Below, piece by piece: positions 19,026-27,511 of a DNA stretch of 64,000 nucleotides. Position numbers and translations under genes: made by a program. Positions within the stretch are counted from its first letter, which is position 1, and every line of letters starts with the position of its first letter. Origin of the DNA: Bacilli bacterium (GTDB taxonomy: Bacteria; Bacillota_I; Bacilli_A; MAG-NZ); NCBI GenBank assembly GCA_018401215.1, contig JAGYLA010000001.1, positions 62,001 through 126,000 on the forward strand. Direction: 5' to 3'. The notes beneath the pieces were generated by a model. It worked only from the letters and a program-made list of their open reading frames with translations. It ran no database searches and was not told the DNA's origin.

Positions 19026-19034
19026 TTTCATACA

Positions 19035-19062
19035 AGCCTCACAAACAGTGGGGCTTTTTTTT
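19035..19062 (+). terminator. Terminator of tuf
   Basis: Arms 19035-19042 and 19048-19055 (8 bp, one G-U pair), 5-base loop, then an uninterrupted run of eight T. The cinA -10 hexamer follows directly at 19064. Confidence 0.9.
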
Positions 19063-19081
19063 GTATAATAGAGGTAATATT

Positions 19082-19546
19082 ATGAAAAATAAAACCATTG
19101 TTGAACTATTAACCGCCAAACAACTCACCATTGCTGCAGCAGAAAGTTGCACAGGGGGAGATTTTATTGCGTCAATCATTCGTGTCCCTGGTGCGTCAGC
19201 TGTTGTTCACGCTTCGTTTATCACATATGCTAATGAAGCAAAAATCAAATATGCCCATGTTGACCCTTCTGTTCTTTTGCGTGAGGGTGCTGTTAGTCAA
19301 GCAACCGCTGAAGCGATGGCCAAAGGTGCTGCCAGCGAAGCAAATGCTTCTGTTGGGGTTGGGATTACCGGAGTGGCTGGACCACTTGGTGGTAGCCCTG
19401 AAAAACCAGTTGGCACGGTTTGGATCAGTACGGTGTATAACAATCAAACGCAAGCATTGCTATTTACCTTTGGTGGAGACCGCGAAGCCATTCAAGCACA
19501 AGCAGTTAACGCAGCAAGTGATATGGTGATTGAGGCGCTTCAATGA
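19082..19546 (+). CDS. pncC: CinA C-terminal domain / nicotinamide-nucleotide amidase
   Basis: 154 residues from the ATG at 19082; earlier in-frame codons lie in the tuf terminator. It holds only the CinA C-terminal (PncC) domain: AAESCTGGDF (about 18-27) with the catalytic Ser, the IRVPGAS segment, GAVSQATAEAMAKGA, and GITGVAGP followed by KPVGTVWIS. PncC deamidates nicotinamide mononucleotide in NAD recycling. The N-terminal molybdopterin-binding half of full CinA is absent. A TATAAT at 19064-19069 lies only 12 bases upstream of the ATG, so the 5' UTR is very short, although GAGGT is present. It overlaps tatD by 4 bases. Confidence 0.88.
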   Translation: MKNKTIVELLTAKQLTIAAAESCTGGDFIASIIRVPGASAVVHASFITYANEAKIKYAHVDPSVLLREGAVSQATAEAMAKGAASEANASVGVGITGVAGPLGGSPEKPVGTVWISTVYNNQTQALLFTFGGDREAIQAQAVNAASDMVIEALQ

Positions 19547-20301
19547 TGTTCAATACGCATTCTCATCTTCAAGATTCAGTGTTTGATGGCAAGCGGGATG
19601 AATTGATTCAAGACGTCAAACAGCTTGGGATGAAGGTCTTACTCGTCGGCTATACCCCAGAAATGAATCGTGCAGCGATTGCGCTTGCCGAACAACATGA
19701 TCATTTTGTTGTTGCCGTGGGGATTCATCCCAACCATGCGGATGATTGGGAACCCCAGTTACAAATTGTCAGAGAACTTGCTCGGCATGAAAAAGTGGTG
19801 GCGATCGGTGAATGTGGATTGGATTACCACTGGGACACGGTTGACAAGCACACGCAACAAGCAGCATTTGTTGCGCAACTTGAACTTGCGACCGAACTCC
19901 AACTGCCGATAGTTGTGCATATGCGCAAGGCAATGGAGGATACGTATGCTATTCTATCGTCAACCTATCAAGGGCCTGGTGTGATGCATTGTTATAGTGG
20001 TGATGCGGAGTATGCTAAAAAATTTATTGAGCTAGGACTTCACCTAGGAATTGGTGGACCGGTTACGTTCAAGAACGCGACCGAACTGCAATCGATTGTT
20101 GCAACCACAGATTTGCGGCACCTTTTGGTCGAAACGGATGATCCATATTTGGCACCAACACCGTTTCGTGGACAACAAAATATTGTGACGCATGTGCAAT
20201 ATGTAATTGAACACATTGCGTTGATTAAACAACTTGATGTAGCAACCGTTACAAAAGCAACAACAACAAATGCAATGCAAGTTTTTGGAGGTGAATCATG
20301 A
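19543..20301 (+). CDS. TatD-family metal-dependent hydrolase
   Basis: 252 residues. NTHSHLQ (4-10; usually D-x-H-x-H), AVGIHPN (about 58-64), IGECGLDYHW (about 88-97), PIVVHMRKA, MHCYSGD and the ETDDPYLAP segment (about 198-206) give the TatD metal ligands. The first ligand motif has Asn in place of the usual Asp. TatD-like proteins are DNases and D-aminoacyl-tRNA deacylases; the specific substrate is not clear. Starts at ATG 19543, overlapping pncC; a second ATG at 19546 is an alternative. It overlaps the next gene by ATGA. Confidence 0.88.
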   Translation: MMFNTHSHLQDSVFDGKRDELIQDVKQLGMKVLLVGYTPEMNRAAIALAEQHDHFVVAVGIHPNHADDWEPQLQIVRELARHEKVVAIGECGLDYHWDTVDKHTQQAAFVAQLELATELQLPIVVHMRKAMEDTYAILSSTYQGPGVMHCYSGDAEYAKKFIELGLHLGIGGPVTFKNATELQSIVATTDLRHLLVETDDPYLAPTPFRGQQNIVTHVQYVIEHIALIKQLDVATVTKATTTNAMQVFGGES

Positions 20302-21446
20302 GAAAACTATTGCTGTTAGGATTGGTCATGCTCTTAAGTGGGTGTGCTTATTTTGAAGGATTTCAAGTCTTAGAAGAACCGATTACACGGTCTTCAGAGT
20401 TGACGGAAACAGATGTCAACCGATTGATTCAACAATACATTAGTGCAAACAATTTAGTCCCTGATTCCGATCAAACGGGATTAAATATTGATGCAAGCCA
20501 AATCACGATTGAAGATTTGGATGAATTGACCATGGATTTGGTTGATATCTTAAAATTGAGTGTGCTAGGTGTTTTGAACAAAGGACCACTTGGTGATCGA
20601 AGTGGAACTGGGTCTGCGGTTGTGTATGATTTTAGTGATGGCTTTTATTATGCGATTACTAACAATCACGTGATTGAGTCCGCAACCACAATTGAAGTAT
20701 TCTTTAATGAAGTGGACTTTGCCGTCGCCGAACTTGTCGGTACTGACCCAGAATCAGATTTAGCGGTACTTCGCTTTCAAACCAATCGTAATGTCTTTGT
20801 TGCTCCGATTGCTCCGTATGAATCGGTTCGACCAGGACAAATCATTATTGCGATTGGGTCACCTAGTGGATTCAATTATTTCAATTCGGTGACGATGGGT
20901 ATGATTTCTGGAACAGACCGTTTCGTAGGAATTAGTGACAGTACAGGTGACGGATTCCGAGACATTTTCCAGAAAATGCTTCAGCATGACGCTGCGATTA
21001 ACCCTGGTAATTCTGGGGGACCAATCTTTAATTTAAAGGGTGAAATTGCTGGCATCAATACGTTAAAACTTGTTGATAGCACGATCGAAGGGATGGGATT
21101 TTCGATTCCTGTTGATATTATTGAACGCGTTGTTTCAGACTTGACCGAATTTGGTGAAGTGCAACGAGCGCGTTTGGGAGTCTTTGTTGGTGACGTTCGA
21201 TTTGCGAATGTTGAAACATTGATTTCCCGTGGTGTCTTTATCTCTGACATTATCGAAGGTGGCGCAGTGGATACCACATCAGATTTACAAATTGGTGACA
21301 TTATTACTCACATGGACGGTGTTCGCATTGACGGTCTGTACATGTTAAAAGATATTTTATTTCAATATCGTCCAGGACAATCTGTCTTGTTTGGCTATGA
21401 CCGAGATGGTGAAAGTCGCGAAACAACGGTGATTTTAGGTAAATAA
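20298..21446 (+). CDS. HtrA/DegP-like serine protease lipoprotein
   Basis: 382 residues. A lipoprotein signal peptide ends in the lipobox LLSGC (Cys16), so it should be membrane-anchored on the outer face. The trypsin-like domain has His124 (ITNNHVIES), Asp154 (PESDLAVLRF) and Ser239 (INPGNSGGP). A C-terminal PDZ domain (about 285-382) has the ligand-binding ARLGVFVGD segment and closes with TTVILGK. It is a quality-control protease of the S1C family. Most HtrA proteins of the lineage have an N-terminal membrane span; a lipid anchor is a variation. Residues 25-100 form an acidic linker. Confidence 0.88.
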   Translation: MRKLLLLGLVMLLSGCAYFEGFQVLEEPITRSSELTETDVNRLIQQYISANNLVPDSDQTGLNIDASQITIEDLDELTMDLVDILKLSVLGVLNKGPLGDRSGTGSAVVYDFSDGFYYAITNNHVIESATTIEVFFNEVDFAVAELVGTDPESDLAVLRFQTNRNVFVAPIAPYESVRPGQIIIAIGSPSGFNYFNSVTMGMISGTDRFVGISDSTGDGFRDIFQKMLQHDAAINPGNSGGPIFNLKGEIAGINTLKLVDSTIEGMGFSIPVDIIERVVSDLTEFGEVQRARLGVFVGDVRFANVETLISRGVFISDIIEGGAVDTTSDLQIGDIITHMDGVRIDGLYMLKDILFQYRPGQSVLFGYDRDGESRETTVILGK

Positions 21447-21470
21447 GAAGCGAAAGCTTCTTATTTTCTT
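21444..21470 (+). terminator. Terminator of the pncC-tatD-htrA operon
   Basis: TAAGAAGC (21444-21451) pairs with GCTTCTTA (21456-21463), GAAA tetraloop, TTTTCTT tail; the left arm includes the stop codon. Confidence 0.85.
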
Positions 21471-21498
21471 GTATAATAATAGGGTTGAAGAGGTAACT

Positions 21499-22587
21499 AT
21501 GGGATTAACATGTGGAATCGTCGGATTGCCAAATGTCGGTAAATCGACGCTATTTAATGCACTCACAAAATCAAAAGCGTTAGCAGCAAATTATCCGTTT
21601 GCAACCATTGAACCAAACATCGGAATGGTCGAAGTACCCGATGCTCGTTTGGCGACATTGACAGCAATATACAATCCAAAAAAAGTTATTCCAACCTACT
21701 TTGAATTTACGGACATCGCCGGTCTTGTTAAAGGCGCCAGTAAAGGGGAAGGCTTAGGGAATCAATTTTTGTCACACATTCGCGAAGTCGATGCGATTGC
21801 CCACGTTGTTCGCTGTTTTCCCAATCCATTGATGCCGGCCGACTTGAATCCCACCGAAGACATTGAAACTGTTGAGCTTGAACTGATTTTTGCCGACTTG
21901 GATATCGTTGAGAAACGATTACCTAAAATTGAAAAAAAAGCGGAAATGAAAACCGATCCAGACATTGTCAAAGAGTTTGGGATTTTATCCAAAATCAATC
22001 AATGCTTGTTGGCGGGTGAACCGATTCGTTCGCTCAACTTGGATGCGAACGACAAAGCGCGTATCGCAGCGTATTCGTTTTTAACGTTAAAACCCGTGCT
22101 GTACATCGCAAACATCGATGAAGCCGATGTCGACAAAGCCAATCCATTGGTCGATCAGGTCAAAGAATATGCATCCAAACGCAATGACCCAGTCTTACAA
22201 ATTAGTGCTCGCATCGAATCAGAACTTGCTGAGCTGGATGATGACGAACGCCAAATGTTTATGGATGAACTAGGCTTGTCTCGATCGGGGTTTGATTTGT
22301 TGATTCAACAAGCCTATGCGACACTTGGCTTACAAACGTTCTTTACGTGTGGTGAAAAAGAAGTACGTGCATGGACGTACCGTTCGGGATTTACCTCACG
22401 TCAGTGTGCAGGAATCATCCATTCTGATATGGAAAAAGGCTTTATTCGAGCGGAAACCACGACGGTGGATGATGTTGCATTGTACGGCAGCGAACAAGGC
22501 GCCAAAGAAAAAGGCAAATGGCGATTGGAAGGCAAAGAGTATTTGGTCAAAGATGGGGATATTTTGTTTTTCCGCTTTAACGTCTAA
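21499..22587 (+). CDS. ychF: Ribosome-associated ATPase YchF
   Basis: 362 residues from the ATG at 21499, preceded by GAAGAGG; an earlier in-frame codon at 21469 lies within the -10 region TATAAT (21472-21477). The P-loop is GLPNVGKS (9-16), followed by AANYPFATIEPN (about 32-43), the switch DIAGLVKGASKGEG and the ATP-specificity segment NIDEAD (about 201-206) in place of NKxD, as in the YchF/OLA1 family. The C-terminal TGS domain has FFTCGEKEVRAW and ends GDILFFRFNV. It binds the 70S ribosome and prefers ATP over GTP. Confidence 0.96.
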   Translation: MGLTCGIVGLPNVGKSTLFNALTKSKALAANYPFATIEPNIGMVEVPDARLATLTAIYNPKKVIPTYFEFTDIAGLVKGASKGEGLGNQFLSHIREVDAIAHVVRCFPNPLMPADLNPTEDIETVELELIFADLDIVEKRLPKIEKKAEMKTDPDIVKEFGILSKINQCLLAGEPIRSLNLDANDKARIAAYSFLTLKPVLYIANIDEADVDKANPLVDQVKEYASKRNDPVLQISARIESELAELDDDERQMFMDELGLSRSGFDLLIQQAYATLGLQTFFTCGEKEVRAWTYRSGFTSRQCAGIIHSDMEKGFIRAETTTVDDVALYGSEQGAKEKGKWRLEGKEYLVKDGDILFFRFNV

Positions 22588-22591
22588 GACT

Positions 22592-22620
22592 TTGCAACTT
22601 TCGCATTGCTGTGGTAAAAT
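22592..22620 (+). promoter_or_regulatory. Promoter of rpsF-ssb-rpsR
   Basis: TTGCAA at 22592-22597 and TAAAAT at 22615-22620, 17-base spacer, directly after ychF. Confidence 0.75.
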
Positions 22621-22626
22621 ACTCAA

Positions 22627-22677
22627 GCAATTTACCCTTGCCCTGGATAGGGCCGCTAGTCCAAAAGGAGGATTTTT
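22627..22677 (+). promoter_or_regulatory. rpsF leader, candidate S6:S18-binding element
   Basis: A hairpin GCCCT-GGAT-AGGGC (22640-22653) presents GGA in its loop and is followed by CCG (22653-22655). CCG and GGA trinucleotides around a hairpin are the recognised features of the S6:S18-binding leader motif. Position upstream of rpsF fits. Exact fold was not computed. Confidence 0.55.
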
Positions 22678-22950
22678 ATGAAGTACGAAGCGATGTATAT
22701 CGTTCGTCCCACCCTTGAAGAAGCACCGCGTCAAGCGCTGATTCAAGAGATGTCTGACTTGTTTTCTCAAGAAACCGAAGTCAACGAGTGGGGTATGCGA
22801 GATTTGGCATACGAAATCGAGAAACACAAACGTGGATATTATGTGGTGATGCAAAGTGATGCAAGCCCCGCAGAAGTTGATGAGTTTGAACGAATTTCTC
22901 GCATTCGCGAAGACATTATTCGATTTATGATTGTCAAGATTGACGAGTAG
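22678..22950 (+). CDS. rpsF: 30S ribosomal protein S6
   Basis: 90 residues, starting [20 protein letters not shown], with the [20 protein letters not shown] segment (about 40-59) and the closing [16 protein letters not shown]6 pairs with S18 on the platform of the 30S subunit. AAGGAGGA lies 7 bases before the ATG. Confidence 0.97.
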   Translation: MKYEAMYIVRPTLEEAPRQALIQEMSDLFSQETEVNEWGMRDLAYEIEKHKRGYYVVMQSDASPAEVDEFERISRIREDIIRFMIVKIDE

Positions 22951-22958
22951 GTGCTAGG

Positions 22959-23399
22959 ATGATTAACCGAGTCGTATTGATTGGGCGCTTAACCAAAGAT
23001 CCCGAACTACGATACACCTCTAATAATATTGCGGTCGTTAGTTTTACGCTCGCAGTGAATCGCAATTTTACCGGCCAAGATGGCCAAAATGAAGTTGATT
23101 TTCTGCCCTGCGTCGCATGGCGTAAACAAGCAGAAAACATTGCGAAATACGTCGGTAAAGGGAGCATGGTTGGCGTCGATGGTCGAATCCAGACACGCAA
23201 TTATGAAGCAACAGATGGGACCAAACGATATATTACAGAAATTGTTTGTGATAATACGCGATTCTTGGATACTCGAAACCCGACTGACCCAGATACTGTT
23301 GAGACCAAACAACCGTTTCCCGATATGAACGAACAAAAAGAAGACCCGTTTGCAAGTCTCCAAGACATTGAGATTGGCGACGACGATTTACCATTTTAG
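22959..23399 (+). CDS. ssb: Single-stranded DNA-binding protein
   Basis: 146 residues. The OB fold starts [20 protein letters not shown] and continues through [20 protein letters not shown]. The acidic C-terminal tip ([11 protein letters not shown]) is the conserved docking site for DNA repair and replication partners. Located between rpsF and rpsR as in Bacillus, where it is the essential SSB. The Gly/Gln-rich linker is short. Confidence 0.97.
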   Translation: MINRVVLIGRLTKDPELRYTSNNIAVVSFTLAVNRNFTGQDGQNEVDFLPCVAWRKQAENIAKYVGKGSMVGVDGRIQTRNYEATDGTKRYITEIVCDNTRFLDTRNPTDPDTVETKQPFPDMNEQKEDPFASLQDIEIGDDDLPF

Positions 23400-23408
23400 G
23401 AGGAACTT

Positions 23409-23660
23409 GTGGAAAAACGAACCAATTATAAAGACCGCGGTGGGTTCCGTAAACGCCGTAAAAAAGAGTGTTACTTTACAAAAAACAAAATCAAACATAT
23501 TGATTATAAAGATGCTGAACTGTTGGTTAAATTTGTCTCAGACCGAGGAAAAATATTGCCTCGTCGTGTCACCGGGACGACTGCGAAATACCAGCGAAAA
23601 TTGGCGGTTGCGATCAAGCGTGCACGCCATATGGCATTGTTACCATTTAGCACGATTTAA
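23409..23660 (+). CDS. rpsR: 30S ribosomal protein S18
   Basis: 83 residues starting at a GTG (23409) behind TAGGAGGA. The core [20 protein letters not shown] followed by [20 protein letters not shown] (about 52-71) is diagnostic, closing with ARHMALLPF. The N-terminal [10 protein letters not shown] keeps a cysteine. S18 binds next to S6. A terminator follows after 3 bases. Confidence 0.97.
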   Translation: MEKRTNYKDRGGFRKRRKKECYFTKNKIKHIDYKDAELLVKFVSDRGKILPRRVTGTTAKYQRKLAVAIKRARHMALLPFSTI

Positions 23661-23663
23661 CTT

Positions 23664-23693
23664 ACGATTTCCCTCAATGGGAAATCGTTTTTT
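23664..23693 (+). terminator. Terminator after rpsR
   Basis: ACGATTTCCC (from 23664) pairs with GGGAAATCGT, loop TCAAT, then six T. Confidence 0.9.
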
Positions 23694-23704
23694 CGTCTGA
23701 ATTA

Positions 23705-23713
23705 TGATACAAT
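23705..23713 (+). promoter_or_regulatory. Extended -10 promoter of gdpP
   Basis: TG-A-TACAAT at 23705-23713, 20 bases before the gdpP start; no good -35 is visible, which extended -10 promoters tolerate. Confidence 0.5.
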
Positions 23714-23733
23714 AATCCAAAGTTAGGTACCCA

Positions 23734-25743
23734 ATGAAAACTGCAAAAATAAGCATTGTAATCGTCGTTGTGCTTTCCGCATTGGTGATTTACGTGGCAC
23801 TTGCCGGCCTTGTAGATTCGGCTGTTGTTCCTTGGTTGTTAACAGCAACCGTTTTGGTCAGTCTCGTGTTTGCTGGGCTGATTTTCTTCTGGGCACAAAA
23901 CTATGTCACTGGTGAGCGAAAGTACACCCAAGAGAAATTGAATTTACAACGTATTATTACGTTTGATGTGTCAAAAGTTGGTGAAATGGCGATCAATGAT
24001 TTCCCCTTTGGCATCGTGATGTATCAAGACCAAGAAGGCTATCCGATTCGTTGGGTTAACCGGTTCATTGAATCGGTGTTACCGATGTCATTGTTTGATC
24101 AATCGGTAGCAGTGATTGATGAAAGCATTGTGACCTTTTTGGAACAGGGGTATACATCGTTTGAGATTCAACTAGCGACCAAAGATGGCGCAAAGTTCTT
24201 TCAATTTATCAACCAAACTGAACACAATGTCCTGTTTGTGACTGACCTTTCTGCCGTTCGTCAAGCGGAACAACAACTATTGAATCAACGCCAAATGATT
24301 GGTTATTTGTCGATTGAGAACTTGGACGATACGATTCAGTCATTAACCATTCAAGATAGTGTGAACTTACAAGGGAAATTTTATAACACGATTTTACAAT
24401 GGGGCGAAGAGAATCAAGTGTATGTTCGTGGGTTAACCACGGAACGATTTATCTTGATTGGTCGTGTATTTGATTTGGAGCGAATCATTGCGTCAGAGTT
24501 TTCTATTTTAGAATCGGTGCGCCGCGTTGCCAAGTCGGAACAAATGGAACTGACTGCGTCGATTGGTGTTGCGGCCGGATTGCAAACGAGTGAAGAGTTG
24601 TCTGAGCTTGCGGCCGAAGCACTGGATGTTGCGAACAAGCGTGGTGGTGACCAAGCGGTCATCATGATTGAACATGAAGCGGTTCGCTATGTTGGTGGAA
24701 CGAGTACGTCAGTGGCAAAACGCTCTCGAGTGAAATCACGCTTGATTGCGAATCGCTTGCGTCAGGCTATTAGTGATGCGAAAGCAGTATTGATTCTTAC
24801 CCACGAGCGACCCGACCATGATGCGTTTGGTGCTGTGATTGGGATGACAAATTTTGTGTTTAGTGTGAAGAATGAAGTGTATTGGCACATCGACTCCGAT
24901 GGCATGGAACAAGATGTCCGTGCGTTTTATGATGAGTTAAAAGGGATGAGTAAAACGATTGACGAACGCCAATGTGTCGTCAAAGAACTTACTGATGTGA
25001 CCGATTTGAATCCCAAAAACCCGCTGATTATTATTGTTGATGTCAACAATCAACGAATTGTTTATGGACTCAAAGACCATGCCGATAAACTCAAAGGCAC
25101 CATTGCCATCATTGACCATCACCGACAAGGTGGAGTTGAGATCGATGCAGAAATCAACTACATTGAACCCTATGCGTCAAGCACGTCTGAAATTGTTTGT
25201 GAATTGATGCAGTACTTTGAAGATGAGATTGAGATGGATACCGCTGAGGCGACGTTGATGCTTGCGGGGATCGTGATCGACACCAATCACTTTAGTGTGG
25301 CGACGACCTCACGAACCTTTGATGCGGCAAGTTATTTAAAAAACAATGGGGCAAATTTGCAAGACTTGCAGAAGAACTTACGAGAAGATTATGGGACATT
25401 GATTCAACGTTCTCGGTTGCTTGCAGATACGCAACGTTGGTATCAATCCTTTGGTGTTGTCATTACTGATGACTCACTTAGTGCCAAAGACCGAGCAAAA
25501 CTAGCAGAAACCATTTTAACGATCAATGACTTTGATGCAAGCATCGTCATTTCCCATGAACTGGACGGCGTCAATTACGGAATGAGTGCTCGCTCACTGG
25601 GTGATGTGAACGTTCAGTTGATCGCTGAGCAATTAGGCGGTGGTGGTCACTTGACTTCAGCGGGAACGAGTTTCAAAGATACGACAATCAAAGCGATTGA
25701 AGCAAAAGTTCGACCGGTCTTGGAAGCGGTAAATATTCGATGA
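23734..25743 (+). CDS. gdpP: Cyclic-di-AMP phosphodiesterase GdpP
   Basis: 669 residues. Two N-terminal spans (about 5-27 and 33-53), a PAS-like domain (about 80-175), a degenerate GGDEF domain (about 180-315) and a DHH-DHHA1 phosphodiesterase unit. Metal ligands are visible: His357 and Asp361/Asp363 in THERPDHDAFG, Asp436 in VDVNNQ, and DHH at 461-463; the DHHA1 motif is GGGGHLTSAG near 632-641. GdpP hydrolyses c-di-AMP at the membrane, and so links to potassium and wall or osmotic balance. The gene order gdpP-rplI-dnaB is the conserved one. The start has only a weak ribosome site (TTAGG). Confidence 0.95.
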   Translation: MKTAKISIVIVVVLSALVIYVALAGLVDSAVVPWLLTATVLVSLVFAGLIFFWAQNYVTGERKYTQEKLNLQRIITFDVSKVGEMAINDFPFGIVMYQDQEGYPIRWVNRFIESVLPMSLFDQSVAVIDESIVTFLEQGYTSFEIQLATKDGAKFFQFINQTEHNVLFVTDLSAVRQAEQQLLNQRQMIGYLSIENLDDTIQSLTIQDSVNLQGKFYNTILQWGEENQVYVRGLTTERFILIGRVFDLERIIASEFSILESVRRVAKSEQMELTASIGVAAGLQTSEELSELAAEALDVANKRGGDQAVIMIEHEAVRYVGGTSTSVAKRSRVKSRLIANRLRQAISDAKAVLILTHERPDHDAFGAVIGMTNFVFSVKNEVYWHIDSDGMEQDVRAFYDELKGMSKTIDERQCVVKELTDVTDLNPKNPLIIIVDVNNQRIVYGLKDHADKLKGTIAIIDHHRQGGVEIDAEINYIEPYASSTSEIVCELMQYFEDEIEMDTAEATLMLAGIVIDTNHFSVATTSRTFDAASYLKNNGANLQDLQKNLREDYGTLIQRSRLLADTQRWYQSFGVVITDDSLSAKDRAKLAETILTINDFDASIVISHELDGVNYGMSARSLGDVNVQLIAEQLGGGGHLTSAGTSFKDTTIKAIEAKVRPVLEAVNIR

Positions 25744-26186
25744 AAATAATTTTAAATGAAACTGTCAAAGGCAAAGGCAAAGCCGGTCAAACGATTGATG
25801 TGCCAACAGGGTACGCTAATTTTTTGATTCGCGAACAAATTGCGATTGTCGCAAGTGAAGAAGCACTTGTTGCCAAAGCCGAGAATGAAGCGATTGCCCA
25901 AGCGAACGAGGCGAAGTTGATCGATTCGATGAACGTACTAGCTACAACACTCAATGACCTTGTTGTTACCGTACCCATGAAAGTTGGCGTTGAAGGCAAA
26001 ACCTTTGGTGCGGTATCATCCAAACAAGTCATTCAAGCATTTCATGACCAACATCAAATTGACTTGGATAAAAAGAAATTAGACATGGGAGCAACCATCA
26101 ATGCACTCGGTCGATATCAATTATCGATTCAACTGCATCGTAGCGTAACTGCGACGCTTCATGTTCATGTGGTGGAAGAAGTATGA
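25740..26186 (+). CDS. rplI: 50S ribosomal protein L9
   Basis: 148 residues; overlaps gdpP by ATGA. The N-terminal domain begins MKIILNETVKGKGKAGQTID and contains GYANFLIREQIAI, followed by the long connecting helix rich in Ala/Glu and a C-terminal domain ending in TATLHVHVVEEV. L9 bridges ribosomes on an mRNA and affects frame maintenance. Confidence 0.95.
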   Translation: MKIILNETVKGKGKAGQTIDVPTGYANFLIREQIAIVASEEALVAKAENEAIAQANEAKLIDSMNVLATTLNDLVVTVPMKVGVEGKTFGAVSSKQVIQAFHDQHQIDLDKKKLDMGATINALGRYQLSIQLHRSVTATLHVHVVEEV

Positions 26187-27511
26187 AAAAGATGCCGTTT
26201 TCCTTGGAAGCCGAACAATCGGTTCTGGGTGCTGTATTGATTGATGAGCGTGTCATGCAGCGAGCATTGCAACGCTTGGTCAAAGAAGATTTTTATAAAG
26301 TATCCCACGTGCATATTTATGATGTGATGGAGACATTATCGACGCGAAAAATCGATTTGGATTATGCGACGATTATTAGTGTGCTTGAAGAACGTAACTT
26401 AGTGGATGAGGTGGGTGGTGTCGACTACTTGCTAGAACTAGCGAACATGCTGCCGACCGCAGAGAATGTTGATAGTTATATCGACATCGTCAAAAACAAA
26501 TCCCTTGCTCGTCAAGTCATTCAAATGGCCACCAACATTGCCGAACAAACGTACGAACAACGTCTGGACATCGGGGAGTTGTTTGACTTTACCGAGCAAC
26601 AATTGTTTGAAGTTACCAAACAACGAAAATCAGCGGAATTTCGTGCGATTGGTACGGTGGTCAACGAAGTCATCGCGGGGATTGAAAAACACAAAAACAA
26701 AGAAGGCTTTATTGTTGGACTACCGACTGGATACATGGATTTGGATGACCGAACCCTTGGCTTCCAAGATGGCAATTTAATTATTTTGGCTGCTCGACCC
26801 AGTGTTGGGAAAAGTGCGTTTGCGATCAATCTTGCTTATAACATTGCAGAAAAAAACAAACACGTTGCGTTTTTCTCTTTGGAAATGAGTGCCGAACAAA
26901 TCGTGACACGAATGTTATCAACGGTCTCTAGCATTAACAACCAATCCTTACAATCAGGAAACATCAACTCCCGACAATGGCGTCAAGTGGAACATGCTGC
27001 TACCCTTTTGTCGCGCTTGAACATCTATTTTGATGATGCGTCTAGTTCGAATGTGGGAGAAGTATATACAAAATGTCGCCAGTTGAAGCAAGAGGAAAAA
27101 CTTGATTTTGTGGTCATTGACTACTTGCAGTTATTGACAGGTACCGGAAACTACGGGGGAAACCGTGTGGTTGAGGTGTCTGAGATCTCGCGTCGCTTGA
27201 AAAACTTAGCTCGTGACCTTGGGGTACCGGTCTTGGCGTTGTCTCAGTTATCAAGAAATGTCGAATCACGAACTGACAAACGCCCAAACATGGCTGATTT
27301 GCGTGAATCTGGTTCGATTGAACAAGATGCGGATATTGTCATGTTTATGTACCGCGATGATTACTACAACCCAGAGACAACCACTGCCCCGAATATCGTT
27401 GAAATTTCAATCGCAAAAAACCGTTCGGGAGCGACCGGTAAGTTTGACTTGTTGTTTGTCAAAGATTATGGAAGCTTCAGAAACGTAGGGTACCGAGGAG
27501 ACGACGAATGA
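26183..27511 (+). CDS. dnaB: Replicative DNA helicase
   Basis: 442 residues; overlaps rplI by 4 bases. The N-terminal primase-interacting domain (PFSLEAEQSVLGAVLID) is followed by a RecA-like motor with Walker A RPSVGKSA (205-212), Walker B in FVVIDYLQLL (about 311-320) and the DnaB-type arginine-finger region near NLVNVAKNRSGATGKF-like residues (IAKNRSGATGKFDLLF here). It unwinds DNA at the fork. Called dnaC in Bacillus. No intein is present. Confidence 0.97.
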   Translation: MKKMPFSLEAEQSVLGAVLIDERVMQRALQRLVKEDFYKVSHVHIYDVMETLSTRKIDLDYATIISVLEERNLVDEVGGVDYLLELANMLPTAENVDSYIDIVKNKSLARQVIQMATNIAEQTYEQRLDIGELFDFTEQQLFEVTKQRKSAEFRAIGTVVNEVIAGIEKHKNKEGFIVGLPTGYMDLDDRTLGFQDGNLIILAARPSVGKSAFAINLAYNIAEKNKHVAFFSLEMSAEQIVTRMLSTVSSINNQSLQSGNINSRQWRQVEHAATLLSRLNIYFDDASSSNVGEVYTKCRQLKQEEKLDFVVIDYLQLLTGTGNYGGNRVVEVSEISRRLKNLARDLGVPVLALSQLSRNVESRTDKRPNMADLRESGSIEQDADIVMFMYRDDYYNPETTTAPNIVEISIAKNRSGATGKFDLLFVKDYGSFRNVGYRGDDE

